From Rhizobiaceae bacterium (GTDB lineage: Bacteria > Pseudomonadota > Alphaproteobacteria > Rhizobiales > Rhizobiaceae): DNA of 64,000 nucleotides. Positions within the stretch are counted from its first letter, which is position 1. Each line of letters begins with the position of its first letter. The stretch covers positions 23,334-87,333 of the forward strand of contig JAMLJD010000008.1 in NCBI GenBank assembly GCA_023953775.1, read 5' to 3'. Made by a program: the position numbers and the translations under genes. Below the pieces are notes generated by a model. That model had not been told where the DNA came from. It worked only from the letters and a program-made list of their open reading frames with translations, and searched no databases. Shown piece after piece: positions 34,940-44,919 of this stretch.

Positions 34940-34954
34940 GCGCCAATTTGGCGC
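34940..34954. promoter_or_regulatory. Inverted repeat upstream of peroxiredoxin gene
   Basis: GCGCCAA-T-TTGGCGC, perfect seven-base arms, 73 bases upstream of the peroxiredoxin ATG and 42 beyond the DUF4112 stop. It could be an operator or a short terminator hairpin; no T-tract is visible. Confidence 0.3.
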
Positions 34955-35027
34955 GCGCCGAGACTGAAAATCAGCAGCCCAATAGCTTATCTAGGGGAAA
35001 GCGGAAACAAACTCAGGGAGCCGTATC

Positions 35028-35681
35028 ATGGGCCTGCGCATCAACGACACCATTCCGAACCTGACCGTCGAGACCGACCAGGGCAGCTTTGCCCTCCATG
35101 ACTATATCGGCGATTCCTGGGCGATTCTGTTTTCCCACCCGAAAGACTTCACGCCCGTCTGCACGACCGAGTTCGGCGCCGTCGCCCAGCTCAAGGACGA
35201 ATGGGAGAAGCGCGGCACCAAGGTGATCGGCATCTCGGTCGACGGCATCGAGGACCACAAGAAGTGGAAGGGCGACATCGAGAAGGTCGGCGGCGCCCAG
35301 GCGTTCTTCCCGATCATCGCCGACAAGGGCCTGGCCGTTTCCAAGGCATTCGACATGCTGCCGGCGGAAGCCTATCTGCCCGACAACCCCACCCCGAACG
35401 ACAGCCAGACGGTGCGTTCCGTCTTCATCATCGGACCCGACAAGAAGCTGAAGCTGTCGATGACCTATCCGATGAATGTGGGACGCAATTTCGCGGAAGT
35501 CGTGCGCGCGCTCGACGGACTGCAGACGGCAGCGAAGCATACAGTTGCGACGCCGGCAAACTGGAATGTCGGAGACGACGTCATCATCCCGACAAGCGTC
35601 AACAATGACGACGCCACGACGAAGTTCGGTACGTTCGAGACCGTGCTGCCCTATCTGCGCAAGACGAAGGTTCCGGGCTGA
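35028..35681 (+). CDS. 1-Cys peroxiredoxin (Prx6 type)
   Basis: A 217-residue peroxiredoxin reducing hydrogen peroxide and lipid peroxides. The peroxidatic Cys45 lies in HPKDFTPVCTTEFGA, and the Prx6-type C-terminal extension (WNVGDDVIIPTSVNND) is present; no second resolving cysteine is visible, so the 1-Cys mechanism is likely. ATG 35028 has CAGGGAG upstream. It stands alone on the plus strand and converges with the acetyltransferase gene. Confidence 0.94.
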   Translation: MGLRINDTIPNLTVETDQGSFALHDYIGDSWAILFSHPKDFTPVCTTEFGAVAQLKDEWEKRGTKVIGISVDGIEDHKKWKGDIEKVGGAQAFFPIIADKGLAVSKAFDMLPAEAYLPDNPTPNDSQTVRSVFIIGPDKKLKLSMTYPMNVGRNFAEVVRALDGLQTAAKHTVATPANWNVGDDVIIPTSVNNDDATTKFGTFETVLPYLRKTKVPG

Positions 35682-35700
35682 CCGGCCGCGGGCATCCCGC

Positions 35701-36255
35701 CTATGATGCGTTCGGGATCGCGGCGCTTTCGGGTGCCGCGATCCGCATCATTCTAATATCCTTGTCCTGATAGACAGCAGGTCCCGCATCGCGGAACCCG
35801 AGCTTGTGCGCAAGTGCCAGAGACGGACCGTTCTCGGGATCGATGATGCAGGTCACCGTCATCGCGGGGAAGCGCCGCTCGCACCATACGAGCACCGCGC
35901 TCATCGCCTCGGCGGCATATCCGCGTCCGTGCCAGGCGGGAGCAAATATCCAGCCTGCTTCAAGAGTCCCGGCCAGGGACGGCTCGATCTGCCGTTTGCC
36001 TTCCATGACGCCGGCATCGCCGATGTGATCGCCGGTTGCCTTGTCCTCGACCGCGAAATAGCCGAAGCCCATCAGGCTCCACATGCCGCGATAGAACACC
36101 AGCCGCCGCCAGCTTTCCTCGCGCGACAGGGGCCTGCCAGCCGTGAAGCGCACGACTTCAGGGTATGACCACAAGGCGGCCATAGACTCGAAATCGGTCT
36201 CTCTGTGGCCGCGCAGGACGAGCCTCTCCGTCGTAAGTACGGGAATGTCGGTCAT
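35701..36255 (-). CDS. GNAT-family N-acetyltransferase (RimJ/RimL-like)
   Basis: A 184-residue acetyltransferase of the Acetyltransf_3 group. The opening LTTERLVLRGHRETDFESM is typical and the acetyl-CoA loop is HGRGYAAEAMSAVL near residue 115, followed by IIDPENGPSLALAHKLGF. ATG 36255 lies five bases after the coaBC stop; the longer upstream frame would overlap coaBC. It takes the place where dut is often found in related genomes. The acceptor is unknown. Confidence 0.9.
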   Translation of the reverse strand: MTDIPVLTTERLVLRGHRETDFESMAALWSYPEVVRFTAGRPLSREESWRRLVFYRGMWSLMGFGYFAVEDKATGDHIGDAGVMEGKRQIEPSLAGTLEAGWIFAPAWHGRGYAAEAMSAVLVWCERRFPAMTVTCIIDPENGPSLALAHKLGFRDAGPAVYQDKDIRMMRIAAPESAAIPNAS

Positions 36256-36260
36256 GCGAT

Positions 36261-37469
36261 TCAGCCGCCGAGCCTCCGGGCGACAAGCGCGGCCAGCTTG
36301 ACGGCGACCTCGTCCTTGCTCATCTCGTCCCACGTCTCGACACCGGTGGCCGAGACGATTCGCACGGTATTGCGGTCTCCGCCCATCACGCCGCCTTCCG
36401 GCGACACATCGTTGGCGACGATCAGGTCGGCGCCCTTCTTCGCGAGCTTGGCCTTCGCATTGTCGACGACGTTCTGGGTTTCCGCGGCGAAGCCGACCAC
36501 CAGCCCGGGGCGCATCGCGTGATGGCCGATCGTCGCGAGAATGTCCGGGTTCTCGACCATCTTCAAAGCAGGCGGCCCCTCGCCGGCGACCTTCTTGATC
36601 TTCTCACCCGCCGCGTCGGTCGTCCGCCAGTCGGCAACCGCCGCGACGAAGATACCGGCATCGGCGGGAAGAAGCGCCTCGACGGCCGCAAGCATCTCGC
36701 GCGCCGTCTCGACGCGCGTTACCGTGACGTCGCGTGGATCGGGTATGGTGACGGGGCCCGAAACGAGCCGCACGTCCGCGCCGAGACGGGCGAGCGCGGA
36801 AGCGATGGCGTGGCCCTGCTTGCCGGACGACCGGTTGGCGATATAGCGGACCGGATCGATCGGCTCATGGGTCGGGCCGGACGTCATGACGATCCGTCGC
36901 CCGGCGAGCGGCCTGGATCGATCATCGAGCATCGCCTCGACCGCCGCGACGATCTCGAGCGGTTCGGCCATGCGGCCTTCGCCCGCCTCGCCGCTTTCGG
37001 CCATCTCGCCACGCGCCGGCCCGACGAATGCGACCCCGTCGCGCTCCAATGTCCCGCGGTTGCGCTGCGTTGCCGGATGGTCCCACATCTTCGGGTTCAT
37101 GGCCGGCGCGACGAGCACCTTCTTGTCGGTCGCCATCAGGACGGTGGAAGCGAGGTCATTGGCGAGCCCAGACGCCATCTTGGCCATCAGGTCGGCAGTC
37201 GCAGGGGCCACCACCAGGAGATCGGCCTCGCGCGACAGCCTGATATGGCCGACATCGTGCTCGTCATGGCGATCGAACAGGTCGGTGAAGACATGATCGG
37301 CCGTCAGCGTGCCGACGGACAGCGGCGTGACGAACTCGGTCGCCGCCTTCGTCAGAACGCAACGGACATGGGCACCGCGCTCGCGCAGCCGGCGGATCAG
37401 ATCGAGGCATTTGTAGGCGGCGATGCCACCGCCGATGATGAGCAGGATGCGCTTGTCCGAGAGGGTCAT
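36261..37469 (-). CDS. coaBC: Bifunctional CoaBC (phosphopantothenoylcysteine synthetase/decarboxylase)
   Basis: A 402-residue cytoplasmic flavoenzyme making 4'-phosphopantetheine for coenzyme A. The N-terminal CoaC half has IIGGGIAAYKCLDLI, ASGLANDLAS and PAMNPKMWDHPA. The C-terminal CoaB half has SGPTHEPIDPVRYIANRSSG and later ADLIVANDVSPEGG. It follows ubiB by 43 bases, forming ubiE-ubiB-coaBC-GNAT on the minus strand. ATG 37469 is the natural start. Confidence 0.96.
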   Translation of the reverse strand: MTLSDKRILLIIGGGIAAYKCLDLIRRLRERGAHVRCVLTKAATEFVTPLSVGTLTADHVFTDLFDRHDEHDVGHIRLSREADLLVVAPATADLMAKMASGLANDLASTVLMATDKKVLVAPAMNPKMWDHPATQRNRGTLERDGVAFVGPARGEMAESGEAGEGRMAEPLEIVAAVEAMLDDRSRPLAGRRIVMTSGPTHEPIDPVRYIANRSSGKQGHAIASALARLGADVRLVSGPVTIPDPRDVTVTRVETAREMLAAVEALLPADAGIFVAAVADWRTTDAAGEKIKKVAGEGPPALKMVENPDILATIGHHAMRPGLVVGFAAETQNVVDNAKAKLAKKGADLIVANDVSPEGGVMGGDRNTVRIVSATGVETWDEMSKDEVAVKLAALVARRLGG

Positions 37470-37512
37470 TGGCCTGTCCCCATGTTCACGGTCTTTACGC
37501 CAGCCATGATCT

Positions 37513-39087
37513 TCATATCAACTTCCACGCGATCACGATCAACGCGGCCGCGATCGCCCAAAGGGCCATCCGTCCCGACCGCGTATGCCGGGCCTCCGCC
37601 TTGCCGATCTTGCACGCGGTCTCGTCGTCGAAGCGCAGGCCGTGCTCGGCCATCTGGTCTATCTCGAGCGACAGCTTTTCCGCACGCGCGGCCAGTTCCG
37701 GCGCCTGGCGCGCGAGCGCCATCACGGCCTGAACACCTTCGCGCGCATCAGACAGCATCCCGCGCGGTCCGAGATTCTCGGCGATCCAGTGGGAAACGAC
37801 CGGTTCGGACGTCTTCCACATGTTGAAGGCCGGATCGAGTGTCCGGGCGACACCCTCGACGACCACCATCGTCTTCTGCAGCAGGAGGAGTTCGGGCCGC
37901 GTCGCCATGTCGAACAGCTCGGTCACCTCGAACAACAGCGTCAGAAGCTTGGCCATCGAAATCGTTTCGGCCGGCTGTCCGTGGATCGGCTCGCCGATGG
38001 CGCGGATCGCCTGCGCGAAGGCCGCGACATCGTGATGCGAGGGGACATAGCCGGCCTCGAAATGCACCTCCGCCACGCGGCGATAGTCACGGGTGATGAA
38101 GCCGTAGAGGATTTCGGCGAGGAAGCGCCGTTCCTTCTTGCCGAGCCGCCCCACGATGCCGAGATCGACGGCAACGATCGTACCGTCGCGTTCGACGAAC
38201 AGGTTGCCGGGATGCATGTCGGCGTGAAAGAAGCCGTCGCGCAAAGTGTGCCGCAGGAAGTTCTGGACGAGGTTGGCGGCAAGCTTCGGAAAATCGTGGC
38301 CGGCTGCCCGCAGCTCGTCCAGCTTCGACATCTTGACCCCGTCGACCCATTCCAGCGTGAGCACGTCGCGGCCGGTCCGCTCCCAGTCGACCCACGGGAC
38401 GCGAAACCCCGGATCGTCGCGCGTGTTCTCGCCGAGCTCGGACAGCGCAGCCGCCTCGAGCCGGAGGTCCATTTCGATCTTCGTCGTCTGCGCCAGGGTT
38501 TCCGTCACCGCGACCGGCTTCAGGCGGCGCGACGATGGCATGAAGCGCTCCTGGAGGCGCGCGGCCAGAAAGTAACTCTCCAGATCGTGAAAGAAGCGCT
38601 TTCGCACGCCGGGCCTGATGACCTTGACGGCGACCGCCTCCTCGCGACCGCCGCGCAGGATCACCGCCGGGTGAACCTGGGCGATCGACGCGGCGGCGAC
38701 CGGTTCGGCGAATTCGACATAGAGTTCCTCGATCGGCCTGCCGAGCGACAGCTCGATCTCGGCCCGCGCCTCGGCGGTTGGGAACGTCGCCATGCGATCC
38801 TGCAGCGAAGCGAGATCGAGCGCCATGTCATGGCCCACCACGTCCGGACGCGTCGCCAGGAACTGGCCGAGCTTGACGTAGGACGGTCCGAGCCTCTCCA
38901 CGGCACCGGCGATCCGTTCGGTGCGGTCGCGCCGCTTGCTGCGCGCGCGCGCCAGCGCTTTCGCGACCCGCCAGCCGAGTTTGGGCGCACCCTCGAGCTG
39001 GTCACCCGGCAAAGCCGCGATGACGCCCTCGCGAACGAGAACCCAGCCGGCCCGTCCGAGCCGCAGATAGGCTCCAAGAGTGCTCAT
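37513..39087 (-). CDS. ubiB: UbiB-like ABC1 kinase-family protein
   Basis: A 524-residue atypical kinase/ATPase required for ubiquinone biosynthesis. The KxGQ-type motif is [15 protein letters not shown] near residue 70, the nucleotide Lys is in [10 protein letters not shown], the catalytic loop is [13 protein letters not shown] and the metal Asp is in VAVDLGIVG. The C-terminus has a membrane helix ([15 protein letters not shown]). ATG 39087 is 13 bases after the ubiE stop. Together with ubiE this is the conserved ubiquinone block. Confidence 0.95.
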   Translation of the reverse strand: MSTLGAYLRLGRAGWVLVREGVIAALPGDQLEGAPKLGWRVAKALARARSKRRDRTERIAGAVERLGPSYVKLGQFLATRPDVVGHDMALDLASLQDRMATFPTAEARAEIELSLGRPIEELYVEFAEPVAAASIAQVHPAVILRGGREEAVAVKVIRPGVRKRFFHDLESYFLAARLQERFMPSSRRLKPVAVTETLAQTTKIEMDLRLEAAALSELGENTRDDPGFRVPWVDWERTGRDVLTLEWVDGVKMSKLDELRAAGHDFPKLAANLVQNFLRHTLRDGFFHADMHPGNLFVERDGTIVAVDLGIVGRLGKKERRFLAEILYGFITRDYRRVAEVHFEAGYVPSHHDVAAFAQAIRAIGEPIHGQPAETISMAKLLTLLFEVTELFDMATRPELLLLQKTMVVVEGVARTLDPAFNMWKTSEPVVSHWIAENLGPRGMLSDAREGVQAVMALARQAPELAARAEKLSLEIDQMAEHGLRFDDETACKIGKAEARHTRSGRMALWAIAAALIVIAWKLI

Positions 39088-39100
39088 GCTTCGCGAAGCC

Positions 39101-39877
39101 TCAAATCTTCCAGCCCGAATGGGCGGCGGCCACACCGGCGGTGTAGTCGCGCCATGTCACGCGCTCGAAGCCGGCACGGCCGATCATCGATGCGAAATCG
39201 CGCTGATTGGGAAACTTGCGGATCGACTCGACCAGATAGCGATAGGGCTCGGCGTCGCCGGTAACCGCCTGTCCGATGCGCGGAATGGCATCGAACGACC
39301 ATCGCTCGTAAATCTTGTCGAGAAACGGCATCGCGATCTCAGAAAATTCCAGGCACATGAAACGGCCGCCGGGCTTCAGGACCCGGAATGCCTCGCCAAG
39401 GGCCCTGGGGATATCCGGCACGTTGCGGATGCCGAATGCGATCGTGTAGGCGTCGAAGCTGGCGTCCTCGAATGGCAGCGCCTCGGCATTCGCCTCGACG
39501 AAGGAGACCGATCCGCCGAGCCCGCGCTTTTCCGCGCGATCCTCGCCGACCTTCAGCATCGAGCCGTTGATGTCCAGAATGGTCGCCTGCGCCGTCCCGC
39601 CGGACGCCTCGACGACGCGGAACGCGATGTCGCCGGTGCCGCCGGCCACGTCGAGCACCGACCAACCGGCCCGCTTTGGGGGATTGAGCCAGGCGACGAA
39701 AGCATCCTTCCACAACCGGTGAAGACCGCCCGACATCAGGTCGTTCATCAAATCGTAGCGTCCGGCGACCCGATGGAACACCTCGTCGACCAGAGGCTGC
39801 TTCTCGCCCGGGCCGACTTCACGGAAACCGTACGACGTTTCCATCCCGCCCCGCGCGGTCGTCCTCTCAGCCGGCAT
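39101..39877 (-). CDS. ubiE: Ubiquinone/menaquinone methyltransferase
   Basis: A 258-residue SAM-dependent C-methyltransferase of quinone biosynthesis. Motif I is [17 protein letters not shown] near residue 75; family segments [18 protein letters not shown] and [20 protein letters not shown] are present. ATG 39877 gives [11 protein letters not shown]; a very long upstream frame antisense to add is not real. It heads the ubiE-ubiB-coaBC run. The divergent neighbour is add rather than the mutM often found in relatives. Confidence 0.96.
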   Translation of the reverse strand: MPAERTTARGGMETSYGFREVGPGEKQPLVDEVFHRVAGRYDLMNDLMSGGLHRLWKDAFVAWLNPPKRAGWSVLDVAGGTGDIAFRVVEASGGTAQATILDINGSMLKVGEDRAEKRGLGGSVSFVEANAEALPFEDASFDAYTIAFGIRNVPDIPRALGEAFRVLKPGGRFMCLEFSEIAMPFLDKIYERWSFDAIPRIGQAVTGDAEPYRYLVESIRKFPNQRDFASMIGRAGFERVTWRDYTAGVAAAHSGWKI

Positions 39878-39991
39878 CGCCTTGCCTTTCCTTCGAAATT
39901 TGGCCGGACCATAGCCGATCGAACTGCCAGGCGCTATTGTCTTGGCCGCGATCAAGAGCCGCGCCTGCCGCGGATGGAGGGGAGGTCCGCA

Positions 39992-40966
39992 ATGGTGCTG
40001 AAAGCCGAACTGCATTGCCATATCGAGGGTGCCGCGGCGCCCGAGCTCGTCGAGGAGCAGGCCCGTAAATATGGCAAGGACGTATCGGATTTCATCCGCG
40101 ACGGGTCGTTCGTCTGGCACGACTTCACCAGCTTCCTCGCCGCCTATGACGCAGCGGCCGACCTGTTCCGCACGGAGGAGGACTACGCGCTCCTCGCCGA
40201 ATATTATCTGACCGGGCTTGCACGCGACGGCGCGATCTATTCGGAAGTCTTTACCTCGCCCGACCACGCCCGCAAGGCGGGGCTTTCGCCCGAGGCATAC
40301 ACCGACGCACTGGGCGAAGGTATGCGGCGCGCCGGGGAAAAGACCGGCATCGAAGGCCGCATGATCGTGACCGGCGTCAGGCATTTCGGACCGGAATCGG
40401 TCGAGGACGCGGCGCGCTTCGCGGCGACGTGCGGCCACCCTCTGGTTACCGGCTACGGCATGGCGGGCGAGGAGCGCATGGGCCACGTCAAGGATCATGT
40501 CCGCGCTTTCGAAATCGCGCGGGATGCCGGCCTCGGCATCACGGTCCATGCCGGAGAACTCGCCGGCTGGGAAAGCGTCGCGGGGGCGCTGGATCATCTG
40601 TCGCCGAGCCGCATAGGCCATGGCGTGCGCGCCATCGAGAATCCCGATCTGGTGCGCCGCATTGCCGACGAAGGTATCGTGCTGGAAGTTTGCCCGGTCT
40701 CCAACATCGAACTCAAGGTGTTTCCGGACTTCGCGCACCATCCCTTTCCCGCATTGCGCAATGCCGGCTGCAAGGTAACGCTCAACTCGGACGACCCGCC
40801 CTATTTCTGGACCAGCCTGGCGCGTGAATATGCTGTCGGGGCCGAGCATTTCGGCCTCGACGACGCAGCATTGACGGCGATCACCCGAACGGCGATCGAG
40901 GCTGCCTTCGTGGACGAGCAGACACGCAGCTCGCTGCTCGCCAAGCTCGACAGTGACGCGGCATAA
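39992..40966 (+). CDS. add: Adenosine deaminase
   Basis: A 324-residue zinc enzyme converting (deoxy)adenosine to (deoxy)inosine. Metal ligands are in [10 protein letters not shown] (H8, H10), the catalytic region is [14 protein letters not shown], and RIGHGVRA and [11 protein letters not shown] carry the remaining His and Asp. It belongs to the Add-like group including some adenine/aminodeoxyfutalosine enzymes, so base preference is not certain. ATG 39992 has GGGGAGG. It is followed by upp, and its product can enter the PNP encoded opposite. Confidence 0.92.
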   Translation: MVLKAELHCHIEGAAAPELVEEQARKYGKDVSDFIRDGSFVWHDFTSFLAAYDAAADLFRTEEDYALLAEYYLTGLARDGAIYSEVFTSPDHARKAGLSPEAYTDALGEGMRRAGEKTGIEGRMIVTGVRHFGPESVEDAARFAATCGHPLVTGYGMAGEERMGHVKDHVRAFEIARDAGLGITVHAGELAGWESVAGALDHLSPSRIGHGVRAIENPDLVRRIADEGIVLEVCPVSNIELKVFPDFAHHPFPALRNAGCKVTLNSDDPPYFWTSLAREYAVGAEHFGLDDAALTAITRTAIEAAFVDEQTRSSLLAKLDSDAA

Positions 40967-41054
40967 AGCTGGGGTTTTCGACGCGGGCGGCGTATCGGGT
41001 CCGGGACTCTGTCGCTACTATCGCCACGAGGCAGGCCATATCCGGAGATCTGAC

Positions 41055-41684
41055 ATGAAGGGCGTCACCGTCGTCGACCATCCGCTCGTCCAGCACAAGC
41101 TGACGATCATGCGCAACAAGGAAACGTCGACGGCGGGCTTCCGCAGGCTGCTGCGTGAGATTTCGCTGCTGCTCTGCTACGAGGTGACCCGTAATCTCGA
41201 ACTGACGACGACACGCATCGAAACGCCTCTGGAAGCCATGGACGCGCCGACGCTCGAGGGCAAGAAACTGGTCTTCGCATCGGTCCTGCGGGCCGGCAAC
41301 GGGCTCCTCGATGGCATGCTCGATCTGGTTCCCGCGGCGCGCGTCGCCCATATCGGTCTTTATCGCGACCACGATACGCTGGAGGCAGTCGAGTATTTCT
41401 TCAAGGCGCCGAGCGACCTCGCCGAGCGCCTGGTGATCGTGGTCGACCCGATGCTGGCGACCGCCAATTCGGCCATTGCCGCAGTGGAGAAGCTGAAGGG
41501 TCGCGGCGCGACGAACCTGCGCTTCCTGTGCCTGCTGGCCGCCCCGGAGGGCATCGAGCGCTTCACTACGGCGCATCCCGACGTGCCGATCTTCACCGCG
41601 TCGATCGACAGCCATTTGAACGAGAAAGGCTACATCGTCCCCGGCCTCGGCGACGCCGGTGATCGCATGTACGGTACGAAGTAG
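41055..41684 (+). CDS. upp: Uracil phosphoribosyltransferase
   Basis: A 209-residue salvage enzyme making UMP from uracil and PRPP. It opens [20 protein letters not shown], has [19 protein letters not shown] in the middle, the PRPP loop [12 protein letters not shown], and ends [17 protein letters not shown] as in E. coli Upp. ATG 41055 with CCGGAG upstream is chosen. It takes uracil produced by cytosine deaminase and by uridine breakdown, completing the route from imported nucleosides. Confidence 0.97.
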   Translation: MKGVTVVDHPLVQHKLTIMRNKETSTAGFRRLLREISLLLCYEVTRNLELTTTRIETPLEAMDAPTLEGKKLVFASVLRAGNGLLDGMLDLVPAARVAHIGLYRDHDTLEAVEYFFKAPSDLAERLVIVVDPMLATANSAIAAVEKLKGRGATNLRFLCLLAAPEGIERFTTAHPDVPIFTASIDSHLNEKGYIVPGLGDAGDRMYGTK

Positions 41685-41795
41685 GCCGAAAGGTTTTCTT
41701 AACCCTCGATTCAGCCTGCCGACGCATGCGGCCCAACGTTAAGCGCCGATGAAGCATGGCGCGGCTAGAGTCCCGGCAGGAAACGGGGTTCGGCC

Positions 41796-42368
41796 ATGCT
41801 TCGCAAGCTTGTCATCATCAGCGCATTCGTCGGGACGGCCGCGTCCGTCCCCATCGTCTACCAGCAGAACCCGAAGGCATTGCAAAACCTCGTCAGGGCG
41901 GTGGTCGAGTATGATTCTTCCGCGCCTACAGCCGAGGAAACAGCGAGCGTGAGGCGGGACACAGCACCACGGCCAGCGGCACAAGTCGATCTAACCGGAC
42001 GCAAGGTGCGGCTGGCGGCCGACGACCGCGGCCATTTCGCCGGCGACTTCAAGCTCAACGGCCGCGAAATCCCCGCAATGATCGACACCGGGGCTACGCT
42101 CGTGGCGATCAACGAGACCATCGCGAAGCGTGCCGGCATCGTCCTTGCCGCCTCCGACTTCAAATACGAGGTCGACACCGCGAACGGGAAAGTGCGCGCG
42201 GCGGCAGCCAGGATCGACAGCCTCCAGGTCGGGCGCATCTATGTGACCGATGTGCAGGCCGTCGTGCTTGAGGACAAGGCGCTGTCAAAGGCGCTCATTG
42301 GCATGAGCTTCCTGTCGCGTCTCGACAGATACCAGGTCGAAAACGGTACGCTGGTCCTGGAACAATAG
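41796..42368 (+). CDS. TIGR02281-type clan AA aspartic protease
   Basis: A 190-residue retropepsin-like protein. An N-terminal membrane helix (KLVIISAFVGTAASVPIVY) anchors a periplasmic domain with the catalytic AMIDTGATLVAINE near residue 97 and the closing KALIGMSFLSRLDRYQVENG. It likely works as a dimer. These envelope proteases are common in alphaproteobacteria; substrates are not known. It is 110 bases after upp and converges with deoA, with a small GGCGC/GCGCC hairpin between. Confidence 0.9.
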   Translation: MLRKLVIISAFVGTAASVPIVYQQNPKALQNLVRAVVEYDSSAPTAEETASVRRDTAPRPAAQVDLTGRKVRLAADDRGHFAGDFKLNGREIPAMIDTGATLVAINETIAKRAGIVLAASDFKYEVDTANGKVRAAAARIDSLQVGRIYVTDVQAVVLEDKALSKALIGMSFLSRLDRYQVENGTLVLEQ

Positions 42369-42400
42369 GGTAGAGGCCGGCGCCGAAGCGCCAGACCGCT

Positions 42401-43717
42401 TCAATCGGGCAGTATTCGCCGCAGCACCGCCTTTTGCGCCACCGGTTTCTGCTCGCCCACATGATAGGCATGGCGGATGACGGCTGATGCTTCCTCGGCT
42501 GACTTGCCAGACCGGGCGTGAACGATGGCAAGTGCATCGCCCTGTCTCACCTCCGCGCCGACCGGCAGAAGGCGGGTCACCCCGACCGCGTGGTCGATGG
42601 CGTCCTCGGCCTTGCGGCGGCCACCGCCCAGCGCCACCACCGCCACGCCGATGTCGCGGGTCTCCACCGCTCTGACGTAGCCGTTCCGGTCTGCTTTCAC
42701 GGCGATCTCGACCTTGGCCTCCGGAAGATGCCTGCGGCAATCCTCGACAAAATCCGCCGGGCCACCGAGCACCTTGACCATCTTCGCGAAGACTTCCGCA
42801 GCGTTGCCGCTGTCGAGCGCCTCGTGGGCGCGCTGGGAGGCCTCCTGGATCGATCGGGCGACGCCGCTCGACAGCAGCATCTCGGCCGCAAGAGCGAGGG
42901 TCACCTCTTCCAGCCGGCGGTCTCGCGCCCGGCCGGTCAGGAAGTCCACCGCATTGACGACCTCGACTGCATTGCCGGCCGCGGAGGCCAGCGGCTCGTT
43001 CATGCCGGTGATCAGGGCCGTGGACGGCAGGCCGGCTCCGCTGGCGACCTCCACGAGGCTGCGCGCCAGCGCGCGTGCATCGCGCGTCGTCGTCATGAAG
43101 GCGCCGTTGCCGGCCTTGACGTCCAGCACAAGCGACCCGAGACCGGCTGCCAGCTTCTTAGACAGGATCGAGGCGGTGATCAGCGGGACCGACTCGACCG
43201 TACCGGTAATGTCGCGGATGGCGTAGAAACGCTTGTCGGCCGGTGCGAGATCGGCGGTCTGGCCGATGATGGCGCAGCCGGCCTTCGTCACCGCCTTGCG
43301 GAACAGCTTCTTTCCCGGCTGGCTCTTGTAGCCGGGAATGGAATCCATCTTGTCGAGCGTGCCGCCGGTGTGGCCGAGCCCGCGGCCGGAGATCATCGGC
43401 ACGAATGCGCCGCAGGCGGCGACGATCGGGGCCAGCATCAGCGAAACGTTGTCGCCGACGCCGCCGGTCGAATGCTTGTCCGTGACGGGCCCCGGCAGAT
43501 CCGACCAGTCGAGCACGACGCCCGAATCGCGCATGGCAAGCGTCAGGGCCACCGCCTCGTCGCGGCTCATGCCCTTCAGGAACACCGCCATGGCTAGCGC
43601 GGAAACCTGGCCCTCGGTGAAGCCGCCATCTGTCAGGCCGGCGACAAACGCGCCGATATCGGTCGGGTCGAGTTCCCCGCCATCGCGTTTCTTGCGGATG
43701 ATTTCCTGCGGCAGCAT
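42401..43717 (-). CDS. deoA: Thymidine phosphorylase
   Basis: A 438-residue enzyme splitting thymidine or deoxyuridine with phosphate into base and deoxyribose-1-phosphate. The phosphate loop TDKHSTGGVGDNVSL is near residue 83, with MISGRGLGHTGGTLDKMDS and VLDVKAGNGAFM after it. Length matches the NP-II family. It is the last gene of the six-gene salvage operon, three bases after the PNP stop. No deoC or deoB is in the window to process the sugar. Confidence 0.97.
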   Translation of the reverse strand: MLPQEIIRKKRDGGELDPTDIGAFVAGLTDGGFTEGQVSALAMAVFLKGMSRDEAVALTLAMRDSGVVLDWSDLPGPVTDKHSTGGVGDNVSLMLAPIVAACGAFVPMISGRGLGHTGGTLDKMDSIPGYKSQPGKKLFRKAVTKAGCAIIGQTADLAPADKRFYAIRDITGTVESVPLITASILSKKLAAGLGSLVLDVKAGNGAFMTTTRDARALARSLVEVASGAGLPSTALITGMNEPLASAAGNAVEVVNAVDFLTGRARDRRLEEVTLALAAEMLLSSGVARSIQEASQRAHEALDSGNAAEVFAKMVKVLGGPADFVEDCRRHLPEAKVEIAVKADRNGYVRAVETRDIGVAVVALGGGRRKAEDAIDHAVGVTRLLPVGAEVRQGDALAIVHARSGKSAEEASAVIRHAYHVGEQKPVAQKAVLRRILPD

Positions 43718-43720
43718 GGC

Positions 43721-44530
43721 TCAGGCCCCTTCGACCAGCCCCTCGGCGAAGGCATGCTTGAGGATCGTCGCGAGCCGCTTGCCGCCCAGAGGCGCGACGT
43801 CCTTGGTTTCCTGATGTGAGAGCTCGCCCCCGGTCATGCCGGCCGCGAGGTTGGTGATGACCGAACAGGCCGCGACACGCAGCCCGACGAAGCGCGCCAG
43901 GATCACCTCGGGCACCGTCGACATGCCGACCGCGTTGGCGCCCATCACGCGCGCCATGCGGATTTCCGCCGGTGTCTCGAAGGAAGGACCCGAGAACCAC
44001 ATGTAGACACCCTTGTGGAGATCGGTGCTGGTTGCCGCCGCTGCCTGCTCGATCGCGCCACGCAGTCCGGCATCGTAAGCCTCCGTCAGACCGACGAAGC
44101 GCCGGTCGGACGGTTCGCCGAACAGCGGATTGGAGCCGGAGAAATTGATGTGGTCGGTGATCAGCATCACCGAGCCGGGCGGCATGTCCGGGTCGAGCGA
44201 GCCGGCGGCATTGGTCAAGAGCAGCTTCTCGATGCCGATCTCGGCCAGCGTCTCGATCGCCGGCCGCATCGCCGCGGCATTGGCGTGTTCGTAGTAATGC
44301 GCACGGCCGGACAGCATGACCACGTCGACGCCGCCGAGTTTTCCCGCCACGATCTCACCGGCATGACCCGTGACACCGCTTTTCGGAAAACCCGGCAGAT
44401 CCCCGTAAGGCACGCGGACTGGATCGTCGACTTCGGAGACGAGATCGCCGAGGCCGGAGCCGAGAACCAGTGCCACTTTCGGCGAAAGCCCTGAAAGCTT
44501 GGCTGACAGATGGCTGGAAGCTTCACTCAT
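43721..44530 (-). CDS. punA: Purine nucleoside phosphorylase (trimeric type)
   Basis: A 269-residue PNP of the trimeric class, acting on guanosine, inosine and deoxy forms. The phosphate loop LVLGSGLGDLVSEV is near residues 21-34, then MLSGRAHYYEHAN, LLTNAAGSLDPDM and GMSTVPEVILARF. The gene symbol is by class and could also be xapA- or deoD-like. Its ATG overlaps the cdd stop (ATGA). It uses inosine from adenosine deaminase encoded nearby. Confidence 0.93.
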   Translation of the reverse strand: MSEASSHLSAKLSGLSPKVALVLGSGLGDLVSEVDDPVRVPYGDLPGFPKSGVTGHAGEIVAGKLGGVDVVMLSGRAHYYEHANAAAMRPAIETLAEIGIEKLLLTNAAGSLDPDMPPGSVMLITDHINFSGSNPLFGEPSDRRFVGLTEAYDAGLRGAIEQAAAATSTDLHKGVYMWFSGPSFETPAEIRMARVMGANAVGMSTVPEVILARFVGLRVAACSVITNLAAGMTGGELSHQETKDVAPLGGKRLATILKHAFAEGLVEGA

Positions 44531-44919
44531 TTCAGCGCCTCGGCTTCGAATCCGCGCGGGAAGATCTCACTCAGCGTCAAGGTCTCGACCACGCCGTCCA
44601 TGGTGCACAGGTGAAGCCGCGTGTCCGGTGCCGCGAACTCGGCAAGCCGCTGGCGGCAGCCGCCGCACGGCGTCACCCTGTCCTTCTTCGCAGCCACCAC
44701 CGCGACGTCGGTGATCCGGCCGCCGCCGGCCATGACGAAATGCGACAGCGCGGTCGTCTCCGCGCACCAGCCCTCGGGATAGGAGATCACCTCGATATTG
44801 CAGCCGGCGAAGATGCGTCCGTCCTCGGTCAGGATCGCGACACCGACGGGAAAGTCCGAGTAGGGAGCATGGCATTTCGCCATGGCAGCCTTCGCGGCCT
44901 CGAACAGCGCCCGCGACAT
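44527..44919 (-). CDS. cdd: Cytidine deaminase
   Basis: A 130-residue tetrameric-type cytidine deaminase. Zinc ligands are Cys52 in GWCAETTA (with the catalytic Glu54), Cys85 and Cys88 in TPCGGCRQ; three cysteines in place of a His mark the small Bacillus-type enzyme. ATG 44919 shares one base with the permease stop (TGATG). In this operon it converts cytidine brought by the transporter to uridine. Confidence 0.96.
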   Translation of the reverse strand: MSRALFEAAKAAMAKCHAPYSDFPVGVAILTEDGRIFAGCNIEVISYPEGWCAETTALSHFVMAGGGRITDVAVVAAKKDRVTPCGGCRQRLAEFAAPDTRLHLCTMDGVVETLTLSEIFPRGFEAEALK

